Positions 41,319 through 50,260 of a DNA stretch of 64,000 nucleotides are shown piece by piece. The first letter of the stretch is position 1. Each line of letters opens with the position of its first letter. The DNA is from Bacteroidales bacterium UBA3843 (GTDB lineage: Bacteria > Bacteroidota > Bacteroidia > Bacteroidales > Paludibacteraceae): assembly GCA_002392745.1 (NCBI GenBank), contig DGHR01000005.1, positions 1 to 64,000 of the forward strand, given 5' to 3'. The position numbers were made by a program, and so were the translations under genes. The notes beneath the pieces were generated by a model. The model was not told the DNA's origin. It saw nothing but the letters and a program-made list of their open reading frames with translations, and did not search any database.

Positions 41319-41953
41319 ACCGTCTCATTGACATAATAGCCAAGGCATTGAGCATTGTACTCTACCCGCTTTTTATTCCCACGTACGGAATAGCGCTGTT
41401 CTGCTATGCTTTTTCCATACATGTAGAGCCTCTCTCTATCGTATGGACCGTGATAGCAATTGCAGGTACACTGCTATTGACGTGCATACTACCGCTGTCC
41501 GCCATCCTGATTATGGTCAAACGCGGAGAGGTTAGCGACATACAGATAGCCAGCGCAGAGGAGCGCACCATTCCCTACCTATATACCACTCTCGGTTTTG
41601 GATTCTGGTCGTATCTAATAATCGCTATTTTGAAGGCACCGCTATACATCGATTTCATAAGCATCGGTGCCGTAGCAGCCATCGCCATAGTAGCATTCAT
41701 CAACCGCCGTTGGAAAATAAGCGCTCATCTAACAGGGATGGGTGGATTGTTCGGAGGGATAATGACATATTGCCTAGGAATAGGCGCCATACCCACGGTG
41801 GGAACATTGTGTTTCTGGCTACTCCTCAGCCTTATACTTATGTATGCGCGTTTGCGATTGAACGCGCACACAGGCGCACAAGTGTGCGCGGGATGGTTGC
41901 TGGGAACAGCCTGCACATTCCTGCCCTATATGATATACATTTATGCATCGTAA
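41315..41953 (+). CDS. PAP2-like membrane protein
   Basis: About six hydrophobic segments. WKISAHLTGMGGLFGGI and RLRLNAHTGAQVCAGWLLG resemble the second and third phosphatase motifs of PAP2 enzymes (SxH and R-x5-H), but the first motif is not clear. It could be a lipid phosphatase or an inactive relative. Overlaps rpoN and the DUF4105 gene, so it is likely translated from the same message. Confidence 0.65.
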   Translation: MNRLIDIIAKALSIVLYPLFIPTYGIALFCYAFSIHVEPLSIVWTVIAIAGTLLLTCILPLSAILIMVKRGEVSDIQIASAEERTIPYLYTTLGFGFWSYLIIAILKAPLYIDFISIGAVAAIAIVAFINRRWKISAHLTGMGGLFGGIMTYCLGIGAIPTVGTLCFWLLLSLILMYARLRLNAHTGAQVCAGWLLGTACTFLPYMIYIYAS

Positions 41954-42935
41954 GGTAGTCCATATATTACTTATTCTTTTGACGGCCTTCGGTTCCGTCA
42001 CGCAAGCAAAGGAGCTGAGCGAAGAATCGCTCATTGCTCTGCTGACTTGTACGCCGGGCAAAGAACTATATGCACGTTACGGTCACACGGCCATCCTGGT
42101 ACACGACACAGTAAACGGCATAGACGAGGTTTACAACTACGGTTTATTCGATTTTGACACCGAGCATTTCTACTGGAAATTCGTCCGTGGAGAGACTTGG
42201 TACGAATTGGGTTACAGTAGTCTCAGAAGTTTTGCCCGAGAATATCAATATGCCCAGCGAGATGTGTATATCCAGGTACTGGATCTGACCATTGAGCAGC
42301 GCAATTCTCTATGGCATGCGTTAGCGGAAAACGCATTGCCTGAAAACAGCAAATATCTGTACAACTTTGTTTTTGACAATTGTGCGACACGCCCCTACCA
42401 ATTGATAGCCAACACATTAGGAGACTCTATCGTCTCTGACTATAAGGGGCATTGCGGAGATACCTACCGCCGCTTCATCCGTCAGTATACAGGAAAGCAC
42501 TCATGGGAAAACGCCGGTATAAACCTCTTATTCGGCTGCAAAGCAGACCAGCCCATGTCAAACGAGCAACGTCTGTTTTTGCCGGAAGAATTAATGCTAT
42601 ACATAGAAAACGCACAGACATCTGAGGGCAAACGCTTAGTAAGAAACAGCCATATCGGCTCGTTCAAGCCCGTTTCGACGCCATGGTACGCATCGTGGGA
42701 GTTCGGACTGATTCTCTACTTTCTAGTTGTGTCCGGCATCAGCATATGGGACCGCGTCCGCGGAAAATGGAGTTGGTGGGTAGAACTCACTGCCGGCATC
42801 CCGTATTGCATATTGCTGCTGATAGTCGCGTTTCTCACATTCTTCTCATGGCACCCGCTCGTCGGATTTGGATGGAGATTATTAATCATTCCTTTGGTAC
42901 ATTTATGCGCAAGATCAGTATATTTATATCGCTAA
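41943..42935 (+). CDS. DUF4105 envelope protein
   Basis: Signal peptide (HILLILLTAFGSVTQAKE) and the DUF4105 landmarks GKELYARYGHTAILVHD, VYNYGLFDFDTEHFYWKFVRG and YNFVFDNCATRPYQLI, with a possible catalytic Cys in the last. The C-terminus has three to four membrane helices (GLILYFLVVSGISIW onward). Function unknown. Overlaps the genes on both sides. Confidence 0.85.
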   Translation: MHRKVVHILLILLTAFGSVTQAKELSEESLIALLTCTPGKELYARYGHTAILVHDTVNGIDEVYNYGLFDFDTEHFYWKFVRGETWYELGYSSLRSFAREYQYAQRDVYIQVLDLTIEQRNSLWHALAENALPENSKYLYNFVFDNCATRPYQLIANTLGDSIVSDYKGHCGDTYRRFIRQYTGKHSWENAGINLLFGCKADQPMSNEQRLFLPEELMLYIENAQTSEGKRLVRNSHIGSFKPVSTPWYASWEFGLILYFLVVSGISIWDRVRGKWSWWVELTAGIPYCILLLIVAFLTFFSWHPLVGFGWRLLIIPLVHLCARSVYLYR

Positions 42936-44368
42936 CAGTCCTATTAATAGCGACTGCCCCCCTATTCGCAGCGCCGCGGCTCACCGTTATTGCTTTAGTA
43001 GACGGTCTAACAGTCGATAATATGGCCATGCTCCGTCCGTATTGGCAACAGGGCGGTTTGCGTACGCTGAGTGAAGAAGCGTACCAGACCACGTTGTCTT
43101 TTCCCCATCTGGTATATGGCGGTAACGAGACAACAGCAACCCTAATGACAGGAAAAACTCCAGACAGGCACGGCTACACGATGGATTACTATTTCTCCCG
43201 CAACGACTGCTCACAACACGCCATGCTTGAAGACCCGCAAGTACGCGGTATAGGCACAGAGTTGCATTTGTCGCCCCGAGGATTACTTTCACAAACAATA
43301 GCCGACCGCATGCGTCTGCTTAATCCGCAAAGCAAAATATACGCAATAGGCATTCACCCGGAAAGCACAATCCTGTTAGCAGGTCACACCGCGAATGCGT
43401 GCTGCTGGATAGACGCGCGCCAGCAACAATGGGTTACCACTGCAGCCTACACAGAAGGGTTGCCCACATCCGCATTCGACCAAAACAACAACAAACGCAT
43501 CAGCACGTTAGCCTCCCGACAATGGACCCCAAAGATGGCCATTCCGACATACACCCATCCGACAGCCCAGGAACAAAAGAAACCATTCGCCTATGAAGTA
43601 GGGCAAGTATTGGAAAAATCTCCGGAAGCCAACACACTGGTCATAGAATTAGCGTTAGCCATACAGCAGGAAGAAAAAATGGGCACAGACAAGACTCCTG
43701 ACCTATTACTGCTACAGCTCAACACCCTAAGTCCCCAGGCAACGTCGGATGCCATCGCTTCCGCCGAACACGAAGACATGTATCTCCGTCTCAATCAGGA
43801 CATAGGCTTTCTCATGGAACAACTGAACCGCAGAATAGGCAGGGAGAATTACCAACTGCTGGTTGTAGGCCGCCCCATTTTAGGCACAGCCTCTCAAGCC
43901 ATGAGCGATATCCATATGCCCGTACAGCAGTTCAACGTGGACAGAGCAGCGGCATTAACGGGCACATATCTAATGGCATTATACGGTCACGAACGCTGGG
44001 TGGAAGGCGGTTACGGGCAATCCATATATCTGAACCGTACCCTAATTGAGCAGAAGAGACTTAATCTGGAAACCATACAACGCCAAGTAGCCAATTTCCT
44101 TATGGATTTTGAAGGTGTACAAGTTGCTCTGCCCGCACACGAGGCACTCCTATACGCCCCAATAAGCAGCAGTCTGAACAAACGCCATGCGGGCGATGTT
44201 GTGTTTATGCTGCAACCCGGCTGGCAACTAATGCAAAACGAACGACAGGCGATAGACCACGTGATAGACGAAGAGCCGCAAGCTCCGCTATTATACCTGT
44301 CCGGCGCATTGAAACCCATGCCAAGCGGCCAGTTAGATGCAACAGACATCGCCGAACTGCTATTTTAA
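42905..44368 (+). CDS. degenerate alkaline-phosphatase-fold protein
   Basis: Signal peptide (MRKISIFISLTVLLIATAPLFA), then the start of a PafA/type I phosphodiesterase fold: LTVIALVDGLTVDNMAMLRP and the nucleophile region GGNETTATLMTGKTPDRHG. The later metal-binding motifs are lost: where active relatives have a D-x3-H stretch this protein reads NTLSPQATSD, and in place of the DHG motif it reads VVGRPILGTAS. Likely an inactive homologue with a binding or scaffold role (inference). The start at 42905 gives the signal peptide and overlaps DUF4105 by 31 bp. Confidence 0.7.
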   Translation: MRKISIFISLTVLLIATAPLFAAPRLTVIALVDGLTVDNMAMLRPYWQQGGLRTLSEEAYQTTLSFPHLVYGGNETTATLMTGKTPDRHGYTMDYYFSRNDCSQHAMLEDPQVRGIGTELHLSPRGLLSQTIADRMRLLNPQSKIYAIGIHPESTILLAGHTANACCWIDARQQQWVTTAAYTEGLPTSAFDQNNNKRISTLASRQWTPKMAIPTYTHPTAQEQKKPFAYEVGQVLEKSPEANTLVIELALAIQQEEKMGTDKTPDLLLLQLNTLSPQATSDAIASAEHEDMYLRLNQDIGFLMEQLNRRIGRENYQLLVVGRPILGTASQAMSDIHMPVQQFNVDRAAALTGTYLMALYGHERWVEGGYGQSIYLNRTLIEQKRLNLETIQRQVANFLMDFEGVQVALPAHEALLYAPISSSLNKRHAGDVVFMLQPGWQLMQNERQAIDHVIDEEPQAPLLYLSGALKPMPSGQLDATDIAELLF

Positions 44369-44439
44369 CAGTTTATCCCCCGAAGACGGACCGATAACGG
44401 AACAAAAATGAAACAAAACAACAAAACAGATAATACAAA

Positions 44440-44853
44440 ATGCTATTTTACGAAATCAAAGTAAACTACCAACGCCAGACAGGCGAAGACAATCCGGGTA
44501 ACGTCAAAGAAACCTACCTGGTAGAAGGTCTGAATTGTTCAGATGTAGAAAACCGTTTGATGGAAGAAATTAAGCCGTTCATCTTCGGTGATTGCGAAGT
44601 GCCGAGTTGCAAGAAAGCTCAGTTTTTTGATATCTTTCCGAACGAGGGCAGCGAATACTGGTACAAAGGCCGTGTAGAAATGATTACCATAGACGGCGAG
44701 AAAGAGACCCGCAAGGCTGTCAGTGTACTGGTGCAAGCAAACACGTTAGACGATGCAGTCCATGCCCTGAAACAATACCTCGGCACGTATGATTGCGAAA
44801 TCATTTCAGTAGCGAAATCGCCCATCATGGACGTAATCCGTGCAGTGAATTAA
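44440..44853 (+). CDS. DUF4494 protein
   Basis: 137 residues matching the Bacteroidetes family DUF4494: FYEIKVNYQRQTGEDNPGNV, YLVEGLNCSDVENRLMEE and SEYWYKGRVEMITIDGEKE. No catalytic motif or membrane segment. Function unknown. Lies 20 bp upstream of the acyltransferase pair. Confidence 0.85.
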   Translation: MLFYEIKVNYQRQTGEDNPGNVKETYLVEGLNCSDVENRLMEEIKPFIFGDCEVPSCKKAQFFDIFPNEGSEYWYKGRVEMITIDGEKETRKAVSVLVQANTLDDAVHALKQYLGTYDCEIISVAKSPIMDVIRAVN

Positions 44854-44873
44854 CATTCGCTCATGCGCCTATC

Positions 44874-45713
44874 ATGCTTCAGTTTGATATACCATCCATC
44901 CTCAAGCGCAAGGCCCCGAATGCAAAGGTGCCCGGCTTTCTCATCCGCTACCTGGAACACATTACCCATGTGCGCCAGATGAATGCTTTTCTGCGCAAAT
45001 ATCCGGACAAGAAAGACTATGAGTTCATAGATCTGGTTTTGTCGGAAGAGCTGGGGTGTACAGCCTCCATCAGCGGTACGGAAAACATCCCGACAGACAG
45101 CCGTCCCATCATCTTTGTGAGCAATCATCCGTTAGGAGGTTTGGACGGCATGATTATCGCCCAAATGATACACAAAAGCCGGCATGAGCAACGTTCGCTG
45201 AAAGTGGTAGTCAACGAATTGCTCATGAATATGGAGCCGCTTGCCGATTTGTGGGCACCTGTGAACAAAAACAGCAGTCTCAGCCGCCAGCAAGCGGAAC
45301 AGCAGAAACAGATGTGGGAAGCGGAGACGGATGTACTCACTTTTCCAGCCGGTGCTTGCAGCCGCTTGCAATACATCAGCAACCATTGGGTGATACAAGA
45401 CTTGAAGTGGAACAAAAATTTCGTGCAGCGAGCACGCGAATACCAACGCGATGTGGTGCCTATTTATTTCGAGGGTCGCAACAGCCGTTTCTTCTATACG
45501 CTGGCGCTTCTACGCAAATGGCTGGGCATCAAACTGAACATTGAAATGCTCTATCTGGTGGACGAAATGTACGGTGCACACGGCAAACATTTCAATGTGC
45601 GTGTGCTCCCGCCCGTTCCTTACACTACTTTTGACAACAGCCGCACTCCGTCAGAATGGGCGGAGTACGTAAAAAATATCATTTATGGAATCAGCAATCA
45701 TCCCTCCCGTTGA
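44874..45713 (+). CDS. GlsA-like O-acyltransferase (glycine lipid synthesis)
   Basis: Lysophospholipid-acyltransferase fold with NHPLGGLDG (NHx4D motif) near residues 84-92 and DVLTFPAGACSRLQ as the later motif. The start at 44874 (MLQFDIPSILKRK) is preferred over an upstream frame. It overlaps by 29 bp a GNAT-type N-acyltransferase. In Bacteroides the pair GlsB (N-acylation of glycine) and GlsA (O-acylation) makes glycine and serine-glycine lipids. The order here is A then B, the reverse of the B. thetaiotaomicron arrangement as I recall it. Confidence 0.75.
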   Translation: MLQFDIPSILKRKAPNAKVPGFLIRYLEHITHVRQMNAFLRKYPDKKDYEFIDLVLSEELGCTASISGTENIPTDSRPIIFVSNHPLGGLDGMIIAQMIHKSRHEQRSLKVVVNELLMNMEPLADLWAPVNKNSSLSRQQAEQQKQMWEAETDVLTFPAGACSRLQYISNHWVIQDLKWNKNFVQRAREYQRDVVPIYFEGRNSRFFYTLALLRKWLGIKLNIEMLYLVDEMYGAHGKHFNVRVLPPVPYTTFDNSRTPSEWAEYVKNIIYGISNHPSR

Positions 45714-46632
45714 CTCCTCTATATTGGAGCAGGAATTAGATGGACATTTCCTCCGCCCGACCAACAAAGCGGGTAACATCATCTATGACATCACTGCGCA
45801 TGAATGCCCAAATGTGATGCGTGAAATAGGCCGCCTGCGCGAAATCAGTTACCGCGACGGAGGCGGTGCAACCGGTAAAGCGACAGATATTGATGACATG
45901 GACACGATGGAAAAGCCATACCATCAGCTCATCGTATGGGACCCGGACAACAAACAAATCATAGGCGGCTACCGCTACCTCTTTGGCCGCGATGCCGTAC
46001 TGAAGCCGATGATTTCCTCAGAACTGCAACCCTACATCACCTCCGCCTACCTATTCCATTATTCCGAGCGGTTCATTCGGGAGTATCTGCCTCATACGAT
46101 AGAGTTCGGCCGAGCATTTGTTCAGCCCAAGTACCAAAAACGCGAAATGGGCGTAAAAGCTCTCTTTGCGCTGGATAACATCTGGGACGGAATCGGGGCT
46201 GTGCTGTATAACAATCCCGAGATGCGATGGATGATTGGCAAAGTCACCATCTATCCGGATTATAACGAGACCGCACGCGAGTTGATTTATAACTATCTCG
46301 AACGCTTCCATCAGGGTAAAGAGGGGCTGATTGCGCCATACCATCCGCTGCCTGTCAAGCCGCTGGAGAAAGACCCGTTTGCAGGCGATGACCCGCAGGA
46401 GAACTACCACATCCTGCAACATGCAGTTCGCGAACAGGGAGTCGTAATCCCGCCTATGTTCTCAGCCTATCTCAATCTGACCAACGAGTTGCAGACCTTC
46501 GGCACTGCCATTGAAGCCACATTCTCCAATGTCTATGATACAGCCATCATGGTAGATTTGAATACCGTGTACGAAGAAAAGAAAGAACGATATTTCAACC
46601 CCTATATTGCATGGCTCAAGAGTCAAGAATAA
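45685..46632 (+). CDS. GlsB-like N-acyltransferase (glycine lipid synthesis)
   Basis: GNAT-like acyl transferase of the ornithine/glycine lipid family: REIGRLREISYRDGGGATGK, YRYLFGRDAV, EFGRAFVQPKYQKREMGVKALFA and GAVLYNNPEMRWMIGKVTIY. It would transfer an acyl chain to the amino group of glycine, producing the substrate for the adjacent O-acyltransferase. 315 residues. The stop codon overlaps the ATG of the YggS-HAD gene (TAATG). Confidence 0.75.
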   Translation: MESAIIPPVDSSILEQELDGHFLRPTNKAGNIIYDITAHECPNVMREIGRLREISYRDGGGATGKATDIDDMDTMEKPYHQLIVWDPDNKQIIGGYRYLFGRDAVLKPMISSELQPYITSAYLFHYSERFIREYLPHTIEFGRAFVQPKYQKREMGVKALFALDNIWDGIGAVLYNNPEMRWMIGKVTIYPDYNETARELIYNYLERFHQGKEGLIAPYHPLPVKPLEKDPFAGDDPQENYHILQHAVREQGVVIPPMFSAYLNLTNELQTFGTAIEATFSNVYDTAIMVDLNTVYEEKKERYFNPYIAWLKSQE

Positions 46633-48044
46633 TGCAGAACGAAATACAGAACAACATTCAATCCATCCGCGCCCATATTCCTATGGGCGTTACTTTGGTA
46701 TGCGTCAGCAAGTTTCATCCCGCAGAAGCCATCCGTGAGGCATACGCCGCAGGCGAACGTCATTTCGGGGAGAGCCGTGTGCAAGAGTTGAAAGAGAAAG
46801 CAGCATTGCTCCCATCAGACATTTGCTGGCACTTCATCGGTCATCTGCAGACAAACAAAGTCCGCGAGCTGATTAAGTTGCACCCATACCTGATAGAAAG
46901 TGTCGATTCCGAAAAACTACTGAAGGCTATTGACGCCGAAGCAGGTAAGCAAGGTCTGGTGCAAGATGTACTGCTTGAGGTACATGTAGCGCGCGAAGAA
47001 ACAAAAACAGGTTTCTCACCGGAGGAACTCAATGAACAGATGGTAAACGGCCTAATGGTCAATTACCCTCACATTCGCGTGAGAGGTCTGATGGCGATGG
47101 CTACCAACACGGATGACGAACAAGAGATACAGCGTTGTTTCCATCAGGCCAAATGCCTGTTTGACCAAATAAATACACAAAGTGAAGTACGAAGTACAAA
47201 TGTACGATGTACGAAGGAAGGTGAAAGTCGAAAGTCAAATATCCTGTCCATGGGAATGAGCGATGACTACCGGATAGCCATTGCCTGTGGTTCCACATCG
47301 GTCCGCATAGGCACCGCCATCTTCGGCGAGCGTTCGTACGGTCCGCAACAGCCCTCTCTCAAAGCCGTATTCTTCGACATGGACGGAGTGTTGTTTGACA
47401 GCATGCCGTACCATGCCCGCGCATGGGCGGAAACGATGCATGCCCACGGGCTTCCGTTCAGCGAACACGATGCCTACATGAACGAGGGACGTACAGGCAG
47501 AGCCGTCATCATAGAGGCGTTTGAACAAGTACATGCAGGAGAAGCGTTCGACGAACATTACTTGGAGCAACTGGAAGAGTCTATCTATCACGACAAGACA
47601 GAGACATTCAAGCGTCTCCAACCTCACGGAAGTGCTCCCATGCGAGGTGTCCGCGAAGTGCTGGATTGTCTGGAAAGGAATCATTGCCAAGTATGGGTAG
47701 TGACCGGCAGCGGTCAGTTGTCGCTGATAGAGAAGCTGCATACCCTCTCCGATGTATTCAGGCGTGAACGTCTGATCACGGCCTACGATGTCTCTCATGG
47801 CAAACCGGATCCGGAGCCATACCTAAAGGCATGGGAACGCAGCGGGTTCAGGAAAGAGGAATGCTGTGTAGTAGAGAACGCCCCTCTCGGCGTCCGTGCG
47901 GGCAAAGCCGCAGGTCTGTTTACCATAGCCGTAAACACGGGCCCGTTGCCAGACGAACTGCTACACCAAGAAGGTGCGGATGTCGTATTGCCGGACATGG
48001 CGTCCCTGCAGGCATGGTTTCAAACTCACTATGCGTTCGCATAG
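46632..48044 (+). CDS. YggS-type PLP homeostasis protein fused to a HAD phosphatase
   Basis: Residues ~1-240 match YggS/PLPBP: the PLP lysine in TLVCVSKFHPAEAI, GERHFGESRVQEL, WHFIGHLQTNKV, ESVDSEKLL and LSMGMSDDYRIAIACGSTSVRIG. Residues ~245-470 are a complete HAD (beta-phosphoglucomutase-like) domain: FFDMDGVLFDSMPYH, VVTGSGQLS, GKPDPEPYLKAWE, VVENAPLGVRAGKAAG. A repeat word inserts about 19 residues (VRSTNVRCTKEGESRKSN) just before LSMGMS. Start at 46632 (MQNEIQNN). The fused frame is continuous, without stop or frameshift. Confidence 0.8.
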   Translation: MQNEIQNNIQSIRAHIPMGVTLVCVSKFHPAEAIREAYAAGERHFGESRVQELKEKAALLPSDICWHFIGHLQTNKVRELIKLHPYLIESVDSEKLLKAIDAEAGKQGLVQDVLLEVHVAREETKTGFSPEELNEQMVNGLMVNYPHIRVRGLMAMATNTDDEQEIQRCFHQAKCLFDQINTQSEVRSTNVRCTKEGESRKSNILSMGMSDDYRIAIACGSTSVRIGTAIFGERSYGPQQPSLKAVFFDMDGVLFDSMPYHARAWAETMHAHGLPFSEHDAYMNEGRTGRAVIIEAFEQVHAGEAFDEHYLEQLEESIYHDKTETFKRLQPHGSAPMRGVREVLDCLERNHCQVWVVTGSGQLSLIEKLHTLSDVFRRERLITAYDVSHGKPDPEPYLKAWERSGFRKEECCVVENAPLGVRAGKAAGLFTIAVNTGPLPDELLHQEGADVVLPDMASLQAWFQTHYAFA

Positions 48045-50260
48045 GAGTGCAAGCCCCCCAAGACAAAGTTCACTCCAAAATACGTGAAGAGGACAAAGAG
48101 AAACGCCACCACGCTGTATATATGAAAAGCAAGCGGGCGTTGGAGCCACTTCACGGATGGCGTATGCAATAACAAAGCATATACCAGCATTGTGATGAGT
48201 GCCCAAACCTCTTTCGGGTCCCATCCCCAATAACGCCCCCACGATATATTCGCCCAAACAGCGCCCAGGAAAATTCCAATCGTCAGACAGAAGACCGCAG
48301 GATAAAGCAAGACTTGCGAGACAGTCATCATCCGTTCACGCAAGACAGGCACACATAAAGCCGCCACGCCGTTAATCATAACGAAAGCCAAGAGACAATA
48401 GGCAATCATAATAACCGCAACGTGCATCGTCAGCAAAGGCGATTGCAAGACCGGCATAAGGTGTGTTATTTGCGGATTAGAGGCGGACATCATGCTGACC
48501 ATCAGGGTCATACCCGTAATCAAGATGCCGGAAGAGACCAGCAATGGTGAACGCCGCAGCAATGACAATACGAGCGAGAACAAGGCGGCAGTCCAAGCGA
48601 GGAACTGCATTGTCTCAAAACCATTCGCCAATGGGACGTGACCACTACTAATCCATCGCAACACCAGCGCGAAAGTAAGCACTCCCCACACCAAGAACAT
48701 TAGTACAGAAAGCCCATACGACGCCCAACGCGGCAAAGTCCGTCCACGCGAAACCAGCGCACAACTAATGATGAACAGCAGCAAACCCAATGTAGCACAA
48801 GCCATAGCCATCGGCCGTGTGAACCGGAACGCCTGATATAATTTCTCGGAAGCGAAACGGAAATCAGACGGCCACTGACCGTTGGCATTGGCCGACAGCC
48901 ATTGGCGCTGGCGCTGGCGTATTTTACGAAGTGCGTCCGCCGCTTCTGTTTGGGCATTCTGAGCGATACAGAGCGCAACGAAATCCATACTACGTGTCAC
49001 GAACTGCCAATCATCAACCCCCACTTCTGCCGGCAAGCGGTCCGACCAAGAATACCAACGCACCACTTTTTCTCCGTCGTCAGCAGTAACATTCAGCGGG
49101 AAAATACACATCATACGCCCCGTGCAGACCATTGAAATGAGTTGCATTTTCTCATCCGCAACTCGCGCATTCTTATTTCCATTGCGGATAGCTTCTGCCA
49201 GTTTGTACTGTTTGTCTCCGACGTAGTCATTCAACCGCGCATATTTTCCATCCATACCCAAAATAGCACGTACATCCTTTCCTTTGATTTTAATACACGG
49301 TTCCTCTGCCCATTTATCGTAGAAGAAGAGCCATCCACACAACACCTGTTCGGCATTCAAACCTTTGTAGGAAGGTTTTCCGTACAGTTTAGTAGTGAAA
49401 TCCACTGCCAGTGTACGCATCGGGCACACGCGATCATTATAATATACATACAAATTGCCCCACTCTTCCGCTACTTCTTTAGAAACCGTAGGCGGTGTGG
49501 GTTTCCCCTGCTCCAATGAAGAGGGGCGAGCCTCCGCCGCAAGCGGGAGCAACAGGAGCACAGCGGCAAGACTCAGTTGTTTTAACAACGCACGGAAAAG
49601 TGTGCGTTGCCGGAAAAAGAAGCCAATCATACTCAACAGCAAAAGTGCATAGCCGGTATATGTAATGCCAATTCCCCACGGGTCATAACTATAGCGGAGT
49701 GTCACTCCGCGGCCGTCACTATCGTACTGCGACTGATAAAAACGGTTATGGCGGTAGGAAAAAATATGGTTCATGGAGACAATGCCTTTGGCTGTTGGAT
49801 TATCAGATTTGCCCCTGCCTTGTCCATTGTCCGTTATTTCAATCTCACTCACGAAGTCCGCCGGCGCCATACTGCCTGGATAATACTCAATGTAAAAATC
49901 CGTCAGTGTGACGTAGAAGGGGTCATCGTGCACCGCAATTATCTGCGGTTCTGCCAAGCGCAAATGCAAATCCCCCTGTTTTCCCCACAAATGCGTAACC
50001 ATAGCCCCTCCAAGAATGATAACAAAGGAGAAATGCAAGACAAATGTCACTATCTGCTGTTTCCACATAGGTGTAGAGCAGATATACGCCAATCCGCTGA
50101 CAGCCGCGAGCATCCAAAGAGCAATAGTCCATGGAGCCGTATAGATATATTGCACGGCAAACGCAGTGCCGTAGATTTGCTCTACGACACTGCCTGCTAT
50201 CAGCAACAAAATGATAACTCCCATAAGGGAGAAACTAAACGGACGAAGAAAACGTTGCAT
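48029..50260 (-). CDS. fused cytochrome c synthase CcsBA (ResB-CcsA)
   Basis: System II c-type cytochrome maturation protein: exports haem and joins it to CxxCH motifs. The N-terminal ResB-like part has four membrane helices and a large periplasmic region; the C-terminal CcsA part carries the haem-handling WWD motif NISWGRYWGWDPKEVWAL near residues 669-686. Last gene of a porin-imelysin-dihaem operon, fitting the need to mature that dihaem protein. Overlaps the YggS-HAD gene tail to tail by 16 bp. A short segment near 49502-49530 resembles a C-rich/G-rich repeat. Confidence 0.9.
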   Translation of the reverse strand: MQRFLRPFSFSLMGVIILLLIAGSVVEQIYGTAFAVQYIYTAPWTIALWMLAAVSGLAYICSTPMWKQQIVTFVLHFSFVIILGGAMVTHLWGKQGDLHLRLAEPQIIAVHDDPFYVTLTDFYIEYYPGSMAPADFVSEIEITDNGQGRGKSDNPTAKGIVSMNHIFSYRHNRFYQSQYDSDGRGVTLRYSYDPWGIGITYTGYALLLLSMIGFFFRQRTLFRALLKQLSLAAVLLLLPLAAEARPSSLEQGKPTPPTVSKEVAEEWGNLYVYYNDRVCPMRTLAVDFTTKLYGKPSYKGLNAEQVLCGWLFFYDKWAEEPCIKIKGKDVRAILGMDGKYARLNDYVGDKQYKLAEAIRNGNKNARVADEKMQLISMVCTGRMMCIFPLNVTADDGEKVVRWYSWSDRLPAEVGVDDWQFVTRSMDFVALCIAQNAQTEAADALRKIRQRQRQWLSANANGQWPSDFRFASEKLYQAFRFTRPMAMACATLGLLLFIISCALVSRGRTLPRWASYGLSVLMFLVWGVLTFALVLRWISSGHVPLANGFETMQFLAWTAALFSLVLSLLRRSPLLVSSGILITGMTLMVSMMSASNPQITHLMPVLQSPLLTMHVAVIMIAYCLLAFVMINGVAALCVPVLRERMMTVSQVLLYPAVFCLTIGIFLGAVWANISWGRYWGWDPKEVWALITMLVYALLLHTPSVKWLQRPLAFHIYSVVAFLFVLFTYFGVNFVLGGLHSYANA

